From NCBI GenBank assembly GCA_016235595.1, contig JACRJX010000008.1, forward strand, positions 293,092 through 357,091: 64,000 nucleotides of DNA. The letters run 5' to 3'. Shown here one piece after another: positions 16,172 to 25,270 of this stretch. Below the pieces are notes generated by a model. That model was given only the letters and a program-made list of their open reading frames with translations, had not been told where the DNA came from and did no database searches. Numbering within the stretch: the first letter of the stretch is position 1; each line of letters opens with the position of its first letter. The position numbers and the translations under genes were made by a program. This stretch comes from Verrucomicrobiota bacterium. Lineage in GTDB: Bacteria > Verrucomicrobiota > Verrucomicrobiia > CAIQCK01.

Positions 16172-17317
16172 ATGTCACGCGTTCTTATCGTGGATGATGA
16201 AGAGAGCATCCGGGAAACTTTGGGGGCTTTCCTGAGCAATGCCGGTTACGAGGTTGAGCGCGCCGAGGATGTCCCGACAGCGCAACAACGTCTGAAGGAG
16301 GGTGCCTTTGATGTCACTGTTTCCGACATTATCATGCCGCGTGTATCGGGCGTGGAACTGCTCAAGATGATCCGCCAGGAATCGCCGCGCGTCCAGGTGA
16401 TCATGATGACGGGGCAACCGACAGTGGAAACAGCAGGCGCCGCCGTGAGGGCCGGCGCTTTTGACTACCTGATCAAGCCCGTCTCCAAGGAGAGCATTCT
16501 CCGCTGTGTTGGCAACGCAGCCAAACTCAAGGCGACCGAGGACGAGCGCTTGCGCCTGGCAGAGGTCAACCGGCGCCACCAGGAAGACCTCGAGCGCCAG
16601 CACAAGCAGTTGCAGGACAACTATGGCCGCCTCCGCGAACTGGAAACGCTGCGCGACAATCTCACTCACATGATTATCCACGACCTGCGCGCGCCGCTCT
16701 CTGTCGCCCTGGGTTATGTGGACCTGATCAAGACCAACATCGCTTCCAATCTCACCAGCCGGGCCGGCGGCTATCTGGATACTGTTCTCCTCAATCTCTG
16801 CCGGCTTAACGACATGATTGGTTCGCTCCTGGACATCAGCCGCCTTGAGACGGGCAAGATGCCGCTCGACCGCCACGCGTGTGACATGGCAGTCCTTGCC
16901 AAATCCGTAATGGACTCGTTCGATTCCCTGGTCGGCCAACGGCGTCTCAGCCTGGACTCGCCACCGGAGCCCATCATGGCGGTCTGTGATAAGGAGGTCA
17001 CCCGCCGCGTGCTTGGCAACCTGTTCCAAAACGCCCTCAAGTTCACGCCGGACGACGGCTGTATTCGCATCACTGTGGGCCGGAAGGATTCGATGGTGCG
17101 GCTGGAAGTGTCCGACAACGGCGTGGGCATTCCGCCCGAGTTTCATACGAGAATCTTCGAGAAATTCGGCCAGGCGGACAGACAAACGCGGCAGCACTCC
17201 ACCGGGTTGGGCCTGACCTTCTGCAAGCTCGCCGTTGAAGCCCAAGGCGGCCAGATCGGTGTTGAGAGTGAAGTCAGCAAGGGCAGCCACTTCTGGTTTA
17301 CATTGCCGGCGGCTTGA
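16172..17317 (+). CDS. Receiver-histidine kinase hybrid
   Basis: Compact hybrid of 381 residues: receiver (3-118; D8-D9, phospho-acceptor Asp52 in TVSDIIMP, Lys in YLIKP), a coiled coil (125-160), HisKA with His170 in IIHDLRAPLSVALGY, and HATPase_c with NLFQNALKFTPDD, DNGVGIPPEF and STGLGLTFCKLA. It starts 8 bases after the preceding kinase, so the two are probably co-transcribed. With no PAS or membrane segment, it must read phosphorylation of its own receiver. It ends the + strand array; the next gene is convergent. Confidence 0.94.
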   Translation: MSRVLIVDDEESIRETLGAFLSNAGYEVERAEDVPTAQQRLKEGAFDVTVSDIIMPRVSGVELLKMIRQESPRVQVIMMTGQPTVETAGAAVRAGAFDYLIKPVSKESILRCVGNAAKLKATEDERLRLAEVNRRHQEDLERQHKQLQDNYGRLRELETLRDNLTHMIIHDLRAPLSVALGYVDLIKTNIASNLTSRAGGYLDTVLLNLCRLNDMIGSLLDISRLETGKMPLDRHACDMAVLAKSVMDSFDSLVGQRRLSLDSPPEPIMAVCDKEVTRRVLGNLFQNALKFTPDDGCIRITVGRKDSMVRLEVSDNGVGIPPEFHTRIFEKFGQADRQTRQHSTGLGLTFCKLAVEAQGGQIGVESEVSKGSHFWFTLPAA

Positions 17318-17435
17318 GTTGGCAGCAGGGCGACTACGACGGTTGCGTTCCCGCAGCATGGCAGGATCATCCCGCCGAGCCATCGCCGTCTCTGATCGCA
17401 ACCCACGGCTCAGTGAGACCTTTCACACTGCCAAC
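17318..17435 (+). terminator. Nested inverted repeats between convergent genes, possible bidirectional terminator
   Basis: The gap between the last kinase and glnD contains four nested inverted repeats around base 17368: GTTGGCAG (17318) with CTGCCAAC (17428), GGTTGCG (17341) with CGCAACC (17397), ATGGC (17358) with GCCAT (17379), and GGAT-C-ATCC (17364-17372). No U-tract follows, so intrinsic termination is uncertain. The position between two stop codons fits a shared terminator or 3' RNA structure. Confidence 0.4.
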
Positions 17436-17456
17436 GGCAAATCATCAGTCGCCGTC

Positions 17457-20216
17457 TCACGCGATCGGCCTGCGGCGCAGTTGCTCGATGGCACGGACCA
17501 GATCGGCGCGCGTGCGCTCCAGGCGGGCGGCATCGGTAACCTTCTCGCCGTCGGGGGTGACGACGTAGAAGGTGTCGAACGCAGCGCCTTTCTCGGTAGA
17601 AATGCGGGCGAGATTGATGTCGAGGCCGTGGCGGGCCAATGTCTCGGCGATAGTATAGAGCAACCCCAGCCGGTCTTCGGCCTGCACCTCGACGACGGTG
17701 CGCGTGCGAGAGGCGGTGATATCCATGCGAACTTCGGTGGGCACCACGCCTTGCGGCACACGAGCCGTGGAGCGGTGCGGACGATGTTTGGCCAGGAGTT
17801 GGTCGAGGTCGGCGCCGTGGTCGAGCGCGCGGTCCAGTGTGCGCTCGAACTGGTGGCGTTGCTCGCGGTCGGAGACGATGCCGCCTTCAACACCGGCGAC
17901 GTTGAAGATGTCCAGCACGATGCCGTCGCGGCGGCTGTAGGCATGCGCATTGAGGATGTTCACGCCGGCAAACGAGAACGAGCCGCAAATCTTGCTGAAC
18001 AATCCCTCGCGGTCCCACGTGCACACCGTCACCTGCGAATAGCCGCGGTCGGGTTTGTCGGTCCACAACACCTGCGGCATCAGGCTGTCGCGCGAAGCCG
18101 AGACCGCGCGTTGCAGGAAAGCGTGGATGATCTCCAGATGCCTGAGGATTTCCTCGGCGGTGAAGGTCAGGAAGTACCGCCGCTGCATCTTCTCGAAATG
18201 CGCCGCCACCTCTTCCTTGGGCATCGCGCTGCGCTCGCGGATGTGTTTGAGCATGGTCTGGAGCCGTTGCTCCTGCAACGCCTGCGATTCGGCGCCCGCC
18301 ACCAGCTCGGCGCGCGTCTTGAGGTAAAGATCCCACAGCAGCGAGTTGCGCCAGTCGTTCCACAACTCCGCGCTCGTGCCCGTCATGTCGGCGTAGGTCA
18401 GCAGCAGCAGGTTGTTCAGTTGCGGCAGGTTCGCCACCAGCCGCGCAAACCCGGCGATGGCGTCGGGATCGTCGAGGTCGCGCCGCTGCGTGACACCATA
18501 CATCGCGAGGTGATGGCGGATGAGGAACGCAAGCGTGTCGCGACCGGCGTCGTCCAGCCCGATGCGGCGCGCGGCGCGCTCGGCAAGCCGGACGCCGGCG
18601 GCGCTATGCTCGGCTTCGTTCGCGGCCTTGCCTGCGTCGTGCAGCAACAGCGCGAAGTAAAGCAACTCCGGTCGCGTGACTTCGTGAAAGAGCGGCTTGT
18701 AGTCCAACTCCGGGCCTTCCTTGGCTGCGACGACAGCATCGAGCCGCTGTAACGTCACCAGCGTGTGCTCGTCGGCTGTGTAGCGGTGGAAGAACTCGTG
18801 CTGCACCAGCGCGTCGAGCCGGCCGAACTCCGGCAGGTACTTGCCCAAGAAACCGACCTCGTGCATCATCCTCGCGATCCGGCCCACGCTGCCACCTTCG
18901 CCGAGGATGGCCAGGAATGTCTCCCTCGCGCGTGGATGACTGCGAAAGCGGTTGTCCACCAGCCGTAACTGCTCGCGGATCATCGTCTGCAATTCCGGCG
19001 AGAGGAACGCCTGCCGCTGTTGGGCAAGCCGGAACACGCGGATCAACCGCAGCGGGTCTTCGCGGAAAACCTCCGGCGACTCCGGCTCGATCAGGTCGCC
19101 GCGGATGACGAAGCCGTCCTGTTTCTCCATCTTCGCGCCCAGACGCAGGATCGGCAGATGGATGCCGCGCCGCTCGAAGAAGCCGGGTGGTTTCAGCGCC
19201 ATGCGCAGCGCCAGCGCATTGGTGAGCTGGAACACTTCCCGCGTGTGGCTGTAGTAATCGTGCATGAAATGCTCGATCCGCTTGAGCATGTTCGGTTCGT
19301 CGTAACCGAGACGCGTGGCCACCGGCAATTGCAGCGCCAGCGTCAGCTCGTCCGTCGCCCGCCCCGCCTCGTAGTGCAGTTCCGTGCGCACGCGCACCAG
19401 GAACTCGTAGGCCGCCGCCAGCGTCCGGCGCTCGGCACGGGTCAGGAATTTCCGCTCCTCCAACTCCGGCAGCGTGCGAACGCCATGTTTGAACAGGCTC
19501 ATCCAGAACAGGTTTTGCAGGTCGCGCAAGCCACCGCAGCCGTTCTTCACATGCGGCTCCTGCAAGAACACCGTGTCGCCAAACTTGGCGTGTCGTTCGG
19601 CTTGATCATGCATCCGCTGCTCGATGTACTCGCTCACGCACGGCCGCACGCACTGCGCGAGCAGCTTCTCCTGCATCTCATCGAACAACGGCAGGTCGCC
19701 AACGATGAGCCGCGCCTCGATGAGCGAGGTTTTGGTCTCCATGTCCTTGTTCGCCTGCTCGACGCATTGCTTCACCGAGCGTGCCGTGTAGCCGACCTTG
19801 AGCGACAGGTCGAACAGCGGCAGCACCGCGTGGTTGTAGAGCGACTTCAGAAAGGTTTCGCCCGCCTGTCCCCTGGCTGCGTGCAACAGCAGAATGTCAA
19901 CGTCGCTGAACGGATTCAACTCGGCCCGCCCGTAACCGCCGACAGCCACCAGCGCCACCGCCGGCAGTGTCTCCCGCGGATGCCGCGTCGCATAGGCTGT
20001 GCGCGCCGCGACGAAAAGATGCCGCAGCACCGCGTCAATCAACTCGGCGCGCGCCCCTGCGATGGCCAGACCGCCGCCGCCCGCGCGATGACGCATCATC
20101 AAGCGGCGTTGGTGCACACGCAGAAAGCTCTCGTAGAGCGTCAGCCGTCCGCGTCCGCTCTGGCCGGCGTGCCGCTGCTCGGCTTCGCGCAGCAGTTGAT
20201 CAAAAAGCTCGGTCAT
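17457..20216 (-). CDS. glnD: [Protein-PII] uridylyltransferase / uridylyl-removing enzyme
   Basis: Cytoplasmic bifunctional sensor of nitrogen status that adds UMP to, and removes it from, PII proteins in response to glutamine. The 919-residue product has the family layout: nucleotidyltransferase domain with [15 protein letters not shown] (93-107), a GlnD helical linker, an HD hydrolase domain with LLLHDAGKA (His526-Asp527), and two C-terminal ACT domains ([15 protein letters not shown] and [18 protein letters not shown]). I start at the ATG at 20216 (MTELFDQ); an ATG at 20228 is close, and an upstream-open frame to 20327 would overlap pdxJ. It is divergent from pdxJ with only 73 bases between, and convergent with the sensory array. 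Confidence 0.95.
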   Translation of the reverse strand: MTELFDQLLREAEQRHAGQSGRGRLTLYESFLRVHQRRLMMRHRAGGGGLAIAGARAELIDAVLRHLFVAARTAYATRHPRETLPAVALVAVGGYGRAELNPFSDVDILLLHAARGQAGETFLKSLYNHAVLPLFDLSLKVGYTARSVKQCVEQANKDMETKTSLIEARLIVGDLPLFDEMQEKLLAQCVRPCVSEYIEQRMHDQAERHAKFGDTVFLQEPHVKNGCGGLRDLQNLFWMSLFKHGVRTLPELEERKFLTRAERRTLAAAYEFLVRVRTELHYEAGRATDELTLALQLPVATRLGYDEPNMLKRIEHFMHDYYSHTREVFQLTNALALRMALKPPGFFERRGIHLPILRLGAKMEKQDGFVIRGDLIEPESPEVFREDPLRLIRVFRLAQQRQAFLSPELQTMIREQLRLVDNRFRSHPRARETFLAILGEGGSVGRIARMMHEVGFLGKYLPEFGRLDALVQHEFFHRYTADEHTLVTLQRLDAVVAAKEGPELDYKPLFHEVTRPELLYFALLLHDAGKAANEAEHSAAGVRLAERAARRIGLDDAGRDTLAFLIRHHLAMYGVTQRRDLDDPDAIAGFARLVANLPQLNNLLLLTYADMTGTSAELWNDWRNSLLWDLYLKTRAELVAGAESQALQEQRLQTMLKHIRERSAMPKEEVAAHFEKMQRRYFLTFTAEEILRHLEIIHAFLQRAVSASRDSLMPQVLWTDKPDRGYSQVTVCTWDREGLFSKICGSFSFAGVNILNAHAYSRRDGIVLDIFNVAGVEGGIVSDREQRHQFERTLDRALDHGADLDQLLAKHRPHRSTARVPQGVVPTEVRMDITASRTRTVVEVQAEDRLGLLYTIAETLARHGLDINLARISTEKGAAFDTFYVVTPDGEKVTDAARLERTRADLVRAIEQLRRRPIA

Positions 20217-20289
20217 CGCCCGCACCATACGCAACGAGGCGGGGAGTTCCAAGTTGCTTTTGGCCCGCAACGACCTCATATTCCGCCCC

Positions 20290-21054
20290 ATGCTGAAACT
20301 GGGCGTCAACATAGACCATGTGGCCACACTGCGGCAGGCGCGCTACAAGGATTCGCCCGCGCTGGAGGGCGAGCTGGCCGGCGCGATACCTGAGCCTGAT
20401 CCGATCTGGGCCGCCGCCGCCGTCGAACTGGCCGGCGCGCACGGCATCACCTGCCACCTGCGCGAAGACCGCCGCCATCTCCAGGAGCGCGACCTGCGGT
20501 TGCTCAAGCAAACCTGCCGGACGCGGATCGATCTGGAAATGGCGCCGACGCCGGAGATGGTCTGCATCGCGCTTGACGTTCAACCCGCCATTTGCTGTCT
20601 CGTGCCGGAGAAACGGCAGGAAGTCACCACGGAAGGGGGTCTCGACATCGTCGGCGGCTACGACAACATTGCCGCCGTCACCCAACAACTCCAGGCCGGC
20701 GGACGCGAGGTGAGCCTCTTCGTGGATCCCGACGGTCGCCAGCTTGAAGCAAGCGCCCGGGCCGGCGCCAACTATGTCGAGTTGCACACGGGCGCTTTCG
20801 CCAACGCCCCCGACCACGCCACCGTCGAGCGGGAACTCCAACGGTTGATCGCCGGGGCCAAACAGGCGCATCAACTCGGTCTGCGCGTCAACGCCGGCCA
20901 CGGCATCAATTACGAGAACGTCCACACCATCCTGTGCATCCCGCATCTGGACGAGTTGAACATCGGCCACTCGATCATCAGCCGCGCACTCTTCGTCGGC
21001 CTGGACCGTGCCGTGCGCGAGATGCTGGCGTTGATGGCCAACTACGTCGGGTAA
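20290..21054 (+). CDS. pdxJ: Pyridoxine 5'-phosphate synthase
   Basis: Last step of de novo vitamin B6 synthesis by the DXP-dependent route: condenses 1-deoxyxylulose 5-phosphate with 3-amino-2-oxopropyl phosphate to pyridoxine 5'-phosphate in the cytoplasm. The 254-residue TIM barrel shows family motifs [12 protein letters not shown] near the N-terminus, [20 protein letters not shown] and [13 protein letters not shown]. The start is the ATG at 20290 ([10 protein letters not shown]); a TTG at 20254 is in frame but adds unconserved residues. The stop overlaps the ATG of the TPR gene by one base (TAATG). The pdxJ-acpS association is old and widespread; here a TPR gene sits between them. Confidence 0.96.
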   Translation: MLKLGVNIDHVATLRQARYKDSPALEGELAGAIPEPDPIWAAAAVELAGAHGITCHLREDRRHLQERDLRLLKQTCRTRIDLEMAPTPEMVCIALDVQPAICCLVPEKRQEVTTEGGLDIVGGYDNIAAVTQQLQAGGREVSLFVDPDGRQLEASARAGANYVELHTGAFANAPDHATVERELQRLIAGAKQAHQLGLRVNAGHGINYENVHTILCIPHLDELNIGHSIISRALFVGLDRAVREMLALMANYVG

Positions 21055-22715
21055 TGATCGGGTCGTTCTCAACCCGGCTGCTGGTTCTTCTTCTCGGCAT
21101 GGTCGTGTGCGCCCGTGCGGCCGACTTCAATCTCTCCGGCTACCTCGGCCGGCTGCTCCAGCAAAGCAACCTCGCGCGCGCGATGGACAAGGTTCGCGAA
21201 GCTGACGGACTGCGCGCCGCCAACAAACTCGAGGAGGCGCTCGCCGCCTCCGCCGAGGCCGCCGCGTTCGGGCCGGAGTTGCCGGTGGCGCAGGCGTTGC
21301 ACGGCCATCTCCTGCGCCGGTTGGGTTTCCTCGACGCTGCCGCCAAGCACTTGCAGCATGCCGTCGAGATGCAGCCAGACTACGCCGCCGCGTGGCTCGA
21401 ACTTTCGTTGACGCAACTCCAGCGCAACGACGCCGAGGGCGCCCTGGCCGCCAGCGCCCGACTCGTCGCGCTGATGCCGAACGATGCGCCGGCCCACGGC
21501 ATGCGCGGCGCGGCGTTGCTGCTTAAGAAAAACACCGACGGCGCAATGCAGGAGTTCACCACCGCCATCGGTCTCGACAAACGTTACCCCTACGCCTACG
21601 AAGGCCGCGCCGCCGCCTACGAGGCGCAGAACGAAACCAAGAGTGCGATGGAAGACCTCACGCGCGCCTACAACCTCAGCCGCGAACCGCTGTTGTTGTT
21701 GCGCCGCGCGGCCATCAAGATCAAACGCAACGACAAGGACGGCGCGCTGGAGGATTACGGGCTGGTGCTCAAGGCCGGGATAGATCCGCGCTTGCGCGCC
21801 GGCGTGCATCTGGCCCGCGCCCAGATCTACCAGGAACGGAAACAGCCGGAGCGCGTCGCGCAGGAGCAGGCCGAAGCCGCCGCAGCCCTGAAAGGTTTGC
21901 CGGGCGCGCCGCAATCGCTCGGCCAGAGCGGCGGACTCCGGCCGCCGCCTGCCGCCGTCCAGCCCGTGGCGGTGCCGCCCGAAGTGCAGCGCGCGTTGAA
22001 GCTCTTTCAGCAAAGCGTCGCCAACGCCCAGCGCGGCAAGCTCGACGAAGCCATCGCGCAACTGGACGAAGTCATCAAGCTCGCGCCACGTTTTGTCGAA
22101 GCTCGCGTCAACCGCGGCATCCTGCTCGCTAATCGCGGGCGCGCGGACGCGGCTGTCGCTGACCTGACCCGCGTCATCGAGATGGGACTGAAGACGCCGG
22201 CCATTCGCGCGCAGCGAGGATTGTCGTACGCCCTCAAAGGCGATTGCGCCGCCGCTGTCACCGACCTCGACATTGCGTTGAAAGCCGAGCCGAACCAGAT
22301 GCAGTGGCTCGGATGGCGCGCGAACTGCCTGCGCCGGCTCAACCGCTTCGACGATGCCCGCCGCGACTTGGACCGCTTGATCGCTGCCGACCCAAAGTTC
22401 GCCGGTGCCTATGACGAGCGCGCCCGCGTGTTCGCGCTCAAGGGCGAACTGCTGCTCGCGCTGGCCGACGCTGGCAAGCAGATCGAACTGACGCCGAAGA
22501 ATTCCATGGCCTATCTGTTACGCGCCGCCATCCATCACCAGTTGGGCAACCTTCACTCCGCGCTGGCCGATCTCTCGGAAGCCATCGCGCTCGACCCCAG
22601 GCTCGCGCTCGCCTACAAGGAGAGGAGCATCATCTATTTGAAGTTGAACCAGCCGGACCTCGCCGCACAGGACGAGAAAAAGTGCGCCGAGCTTTCACCA
22701 CCGCCGGCGAAATGA
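21054..22715 (+). CDS. Exported tetratricopeptide-repeat protein
   Basis: A 553-residue protein made almost entirely of TPR units after a signal peptide (LLVLLLGMVVCARA, cut near residue 24). Two blocks of repeats (about 40-285 and 320-550) are separated by a Pro/Gly-rich linker near GLPGAPQSLGQSG. Repeat cores such as YAAAWLELSLTQLQRND and YPYAYEGRAAAYEAQNE carry the W/A/G/Y pattern. TPR arrays are protein-interaction scaffolds; the partner is unknown. The start ATG lies in the TAATG overlap with pdxJ, and acpS follows after 12 bases, so it belongs to that operon. The signal peptide indicates a periplasmic location, unlike the enzymes on either side. Confidence 0.88.
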   Translation: MIGSFSTRLLVLLLGMVVCARAADFNLSGYLGRLLQQSNLARAMDKVREADGLRAANKLEEALAASAEAAAFGPELPVAQALHGHLLRRLGFLDAAAKHLQHAVEMQPDYAAAWLELSLTQLQRNDAEGALAASARLVALMPNDAPAHGMRGAALLLKKNTDGAMQEFTTAIGLDKRYPYAYEGRAAAYEAQNETKSAMEDLTRAYNLSREPLLLLRRAAIKIKRNDKDGALEDYGLVLKAGIDPRLRAGVHLARAQIYQERKQPERVAQEQAEAAAALKGLPGAPQSLGQSGGLRPPPAAVQPVAVPPEVQRALKLFQQSVANAQRGKLDEAIAQLDEVIKLAPRFVEARVNRGILLANRGRADAAVADLTRVIEMGLKTPAIRAQRGLSYALKGDCAAAVTDLDIALKAEPNQMQWLGWRANCLRRLNRFDDARRDLDRLIAADPKFAGAYDERARVFALKGELLLALADAGKQIELTPKNSMAYLLRAAIHHQLGNLHSALADLSEAIALDPRLALAYKERSIIYLKLNQPDLAAQDEKKCAELSPPPAK

Positions 22716-22727
22716 TAAGGTATTCGC

Positions 22728-23108
22728 GTGATTCTCGGCACAGGCATTGACATCGTTGAGACCAAACGCATCCGCGAGATACTGGAGGAGTTTGGCGAGC
22801 GGTTTCTCAACCGCATCTTCCATGATGCCGAGGCCGCTTACGCCCGCACGATGAAGAAGGCCGATCTCCACCTTGCCGCGCGCTTCGCCGCCAAGGAAGC
22901 GATCTCGAAGGCGTTCGGCACCGGCATCGGCGAGCACCTCGGCTGGAAGGACATGGAAATCCGCCGGCGCGACAGCGGCGAGCCTTATGTGGTCATGCAC
23001 GGCAAGGGTCTCGAGCTGATGAAGTCCCGGGGCGTGACCGCCATCCATGTCAGCCTCAGTCATACCGACGGCTACGCCGCTGCCAGCGCCGTGCTGGAGC
23101 GGGCGTGA
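22728..23108 (+). CDS. acpS: Holo-[acyl-carrier-protein] synthase
   Basis: Transfers the 4'-phosphopantetheine arm from CoA to apo-ACP for fatty-acid synthesis, in the cytoplasm. The 126-residue product has the Mg2+/CoA-binding motif GTGIDIVE with Asp8, the second motif FAAKEAISKAFGTGIG and the C-terminal HVSLSHTDGYAAA typical of AcpS. The start is GTG at 22728 because the conserved ILGTGIDIVE begins there and no upstream ATG is available. It is last in the pdxJ-TPR-acpS set. Confidence 0.95.
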   Translation: MILGTGIDIVETKRIREILEEFGERFLNRIFHDAEAAYARTMKKADLHLAARFAAKEAISKAFGTGIGEHLGWKDMEIRRRDSGEPYVVMHGKGLELMKSRGVTAIHVSLSHTDGYAAASAVLERA

Positions 23109-23232
23109 AGCGTGAGAGATAACTGACCACCGCTTGCTGTTTGCTGATGACGTGGAAAACGCGCCGAGTTCCGGAAAGCGCCGCATACGCTGGCATCCAC
23201 CGCGCGATTGTGGTAAGCACGCGGCGAGCCAC

Positions 23233-24222
23233 ATGAACAAAACTGTTCTTCTGTTTGGCCTCGGTGTCTTGATCCTCTGCGCCTCGCAGAGGATTGCCAG
23301 CACCGCCGAACCGCTGTGTGTGCGGATGGAGAACTTCACGGTCACGCCTTCCACCGGGCCGCTCGTCAATGTCCACGTCCAGAACCGCAGCGATCACACG
23401 GTCAACGCCGCCGTGCGCGTGCGTTGGCCGGACGGCTGGAAAGGCGCGCCATCGGAGCAGGCGGTCAGTGTTGCCCCAAATGCAATGGCGAAGGCGGCGT
23501 TCACCATCGAGAAGGCCGTGGATCTCGCCGCGAATCGCTACACGGTCGTCGTAGAAGCGCGGGCGGGCGACGTGACGGTCACGCGCACGCAGGAGGTGGT
23601 CTGCGCCACCGCGCCCTACCTGAAGCCGCAGGTGGAAGGTAATCTCGACGATTGGAAAGATGCGGTGCCGATCACGTTCACGACCGCCGGCAAAGCGACC
23701 ACGGTGATGAGTTGCTGGAATCGCAAGCAGTTCTGCGTGGCGGTGCGCGCCGGGCAGATGAAGGGCGGCGCGGTGCAGTTTGCGGTGGCGGCGGAGGGTG
23801 GCGGGAAACCGGGGCGCTACGAATTCGTTGTAGTTGCTCCGCAACAAAACGGCCCGGCGAAGTGTTTCCTCCTGATGCGGCCGGGCGATGATCTGAAACT
23901 GGCGGAGCAAAGCCGTGCCCTCGACGGCTTGGAATGCGGTGACGTGCAGGCGGCGGTTTCGCGCGAGGGTGAGACGACCTGCTTCGAGATCGCTGTACCG
24001 GTGAAGCTTGTAGCGGAGTTGCAGCCGACGCCGGGCCGGCCGTTCCGGTTCTCGCTGCTCGTGCATGAGGCCAACGGGCTGCGCGACCTCGGCTCGGCGA
24101 TGAATCTTTGGGACGACCAGCGGCACCCACAATCATGGTGCCGTTGGAAAGGCGCGGCATTCGGCCCGCCGCCGCCGTTCGATAGCAACGTGGAGTTCGG
24201 GTTTTCGAGTTCGATTCATTGA
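23233..24222 (+). CDS. Secreted protein with CBM9/DOMON-like domain
   Basis: A 329-residue exported protein: signal peptide (MNKTVLLFGLGVLILCASQR..., cut near ASTAE), an Ig-like beta region (about 25-120) and a second beta-rich region beginning PQVEGNLDDWKDA, the typical opening of CBM9/DOMON-like domains of carbohydrate-active proteins. No catalytic motif is visible. I start at 23233, where the signal peptide begins; the frame is open to 23134. It opens the glycan cluster, so polysaccharide binding is a reasonable guess but not shown. Confidence 0.75.
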   Translation: MNKTVLLFGLGVLILCASQRIASTAEPLCVRMENFTVTPSTGPLVNVHVQNRSDHTVNAAVRVRWPDGWKGAPSEQAVSVAPNAMAKAAFTIEKAVDLAANRYTVVVEARAGDVTVTRTQEVVCATAPYLKPQVEGNLDDWKDAVPITFTTAGKATTVMSCWNRKQFCVAVRAGQMKGGAVQFAVAAEGGGKPGRYEFVVVAPQQNGPAKCFLLMRPGDDLKLAEQSRALDGLECGDVQAAVSREGETTCFEIAVPVKLVAELQPTPGRPFRFSLLVHEANGLRDLGSAMNLWDDQRHPQSWCRWKGAAFGPPPPFDSNVEFGFSSSIH

Positions 24223-24250
24223 AGGGTTGAAGCCACAGACCAGAGTGACT

Positions 24251-24256
24251 GAGGAG
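24251..24256 (+). promoter_or_regulatory. Strong ribosome binding site setting the FIST gene start
   Basis: GAGGAG lies 6 bases before the ATG at 24263, while the earlier in-frame ATG at 24227 has no such site. It fixes the start at the signal peptide. Confidence 0.7.
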
Positions 24257-24262
24257 ATAATC

Positions 24263-25267
24263 ATGAAAGCAATGCGAGTTGCGGCGATTGTGTTGGCGTT
24301 CTGTTGCGCCTCCGTTTGGGCAGCGGACGACGCACTGATATTCAAGACCGCGTCGGCATCGGGTGAGAACGCGGCCGAGGCGGGCAGGAAGGCCGCGACG
24401 GAACTGAAAGCTGCTTTCGGCGGCGCGGCACCCAAGGCAGTGCTGGTGATGGATTCGTTCGAGGATGTCGGGGCGAAGAAAGCGATGCTTGGAGGCGTGG
24501 CGTCCGTGTTGCCCAAGGAGATACTGTTCGGCGGCGCGTCGTATGGCGGCTTCACGCAACGCGGTTCAATCAACGACGACGGCGTCGTGCTGCTTGGCAT
24601 CGGCGGCGACGGCATTGGAGTCGAGGCGGCGCTCGCGGAGAACATGGGTGCGGCGGGACTGACGATGGAGAAGGATTTGGAGAAGCTCACCGCGGCGCTC
24701 AACGGCGCAGGTGAGCGGCTCGCGAAACAGTTGCCGGGTCTTGACCGTGGTGCGCTGCTGCTGCTGATCTCCGATGCGCATTCGCCGAAGAACCAGTTGT
24801 TGCTCGACGGCGTGCAGAAGGTCGCAGGCAAAAAGCTGCCGATCACCGGCGGCTCGGTGAACAAGAACGCCGGGCAGAACTGGGTTTATTTCCGCGGCGC
24901 GGCGCACACCGACAGCGCGATCGCACTGTTGTTGACCGGGCCTTTCAAGGTGACGCAGACCGGCAGGCAAGCGAAGACCAACGAGGCGGTGATCGAGACG
25001 GCGCGCGAAGGCTCGGCGTCGGTGTTGAAGAGCGCGCCTGCGAAACCGTTCGCGGTGCTGGCATTCAACTGCGGCGGGCGCAAGGGCAAGCTGAAGCGGC
25101 TCGAAGATGAACTGGAGGCGATCCAGACATCGATGGGCAAGGAGATGCCGCTGTTCGGGACCTACTGCGCCGGCGAATACGGCCCGGCCGACATCAGCGA
25201 GAGCAAGGGCGATTGCACGCCGTGCGGTCGCGGCTGGCATGTGATGTTCACTGTGTTGGCGAGGTGA
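24263..25267 (+). CDS. Exported FIST-domain protein
   Basis: A 334-residue protein with a signal peptide (MKAMRVAAIVLAFCCASVWA) followed by FIST_N and FIST_C-like regions. Visible hallmarks are LFGGASYGGFTQRG, the GIGGDGIGVEAALAENMG turn, LPITGGSVN and the ending MPLFGTYCAGEYGP. FIST domains are predicted small-ligand (amino-acid-like) sensors usually fused to cytoplasmic kinases, cyclases or chemoreceptors. A free exported FIST protein is less usual. It may bind a ligand in the periplasm; no partner is apparent. The next gene begins 3 bases after the stop. Confidence 0.8.
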   Translation: MKAMRVAAIVLAFCCASVWAADDALIFKTASASGENAAEAGRKAATELKAAFGGAAPKAVLVMDSFEDVGAKKAMLGGVASVLPKEILFGGASYGGFTQRGSINDDGVVLLGIGGDGIGVEAALAENMGAAGLTMEKDLEKLTAALNGAGERLAKQLPGLDRGALLLLISDAHSPKNQLLLDGVQKVAGKKLPITGGSVNKNAGQNWVYFRGAAHTDSAIALLLTGPFKVTQTGRQAKTNEAVIETAREGSASVLKSAPAKPFAVLAFNCGGRKGKLKRLEDELEAIQTSMGKEMPLFGTYCAGEYGPADISESKGDCTPCGRGWHVMFTVLAR

Positions 25268-25270
25268 AAT

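Noticed and set aside
20254-20289. TTG-initiated longer form of PdxJ
   Set aside because: The family begins at the conserved [11 protein letters not shown] segment, which follows the ATG at 20290.
17235-20393. Long plus-strand frames of 505 and 457 codons across glnD
   Set aside because: They are shadows of glnD, which has intact nucleotidyltransferase, HD and ACT domains.
23134-23232. N-terminal extension of the CBM9/DOMON-like protein
   Set aside because: The extra 33 residues precede a clear signal peptide and have no conserved pattern, so the ATG at 23233 is preferred.
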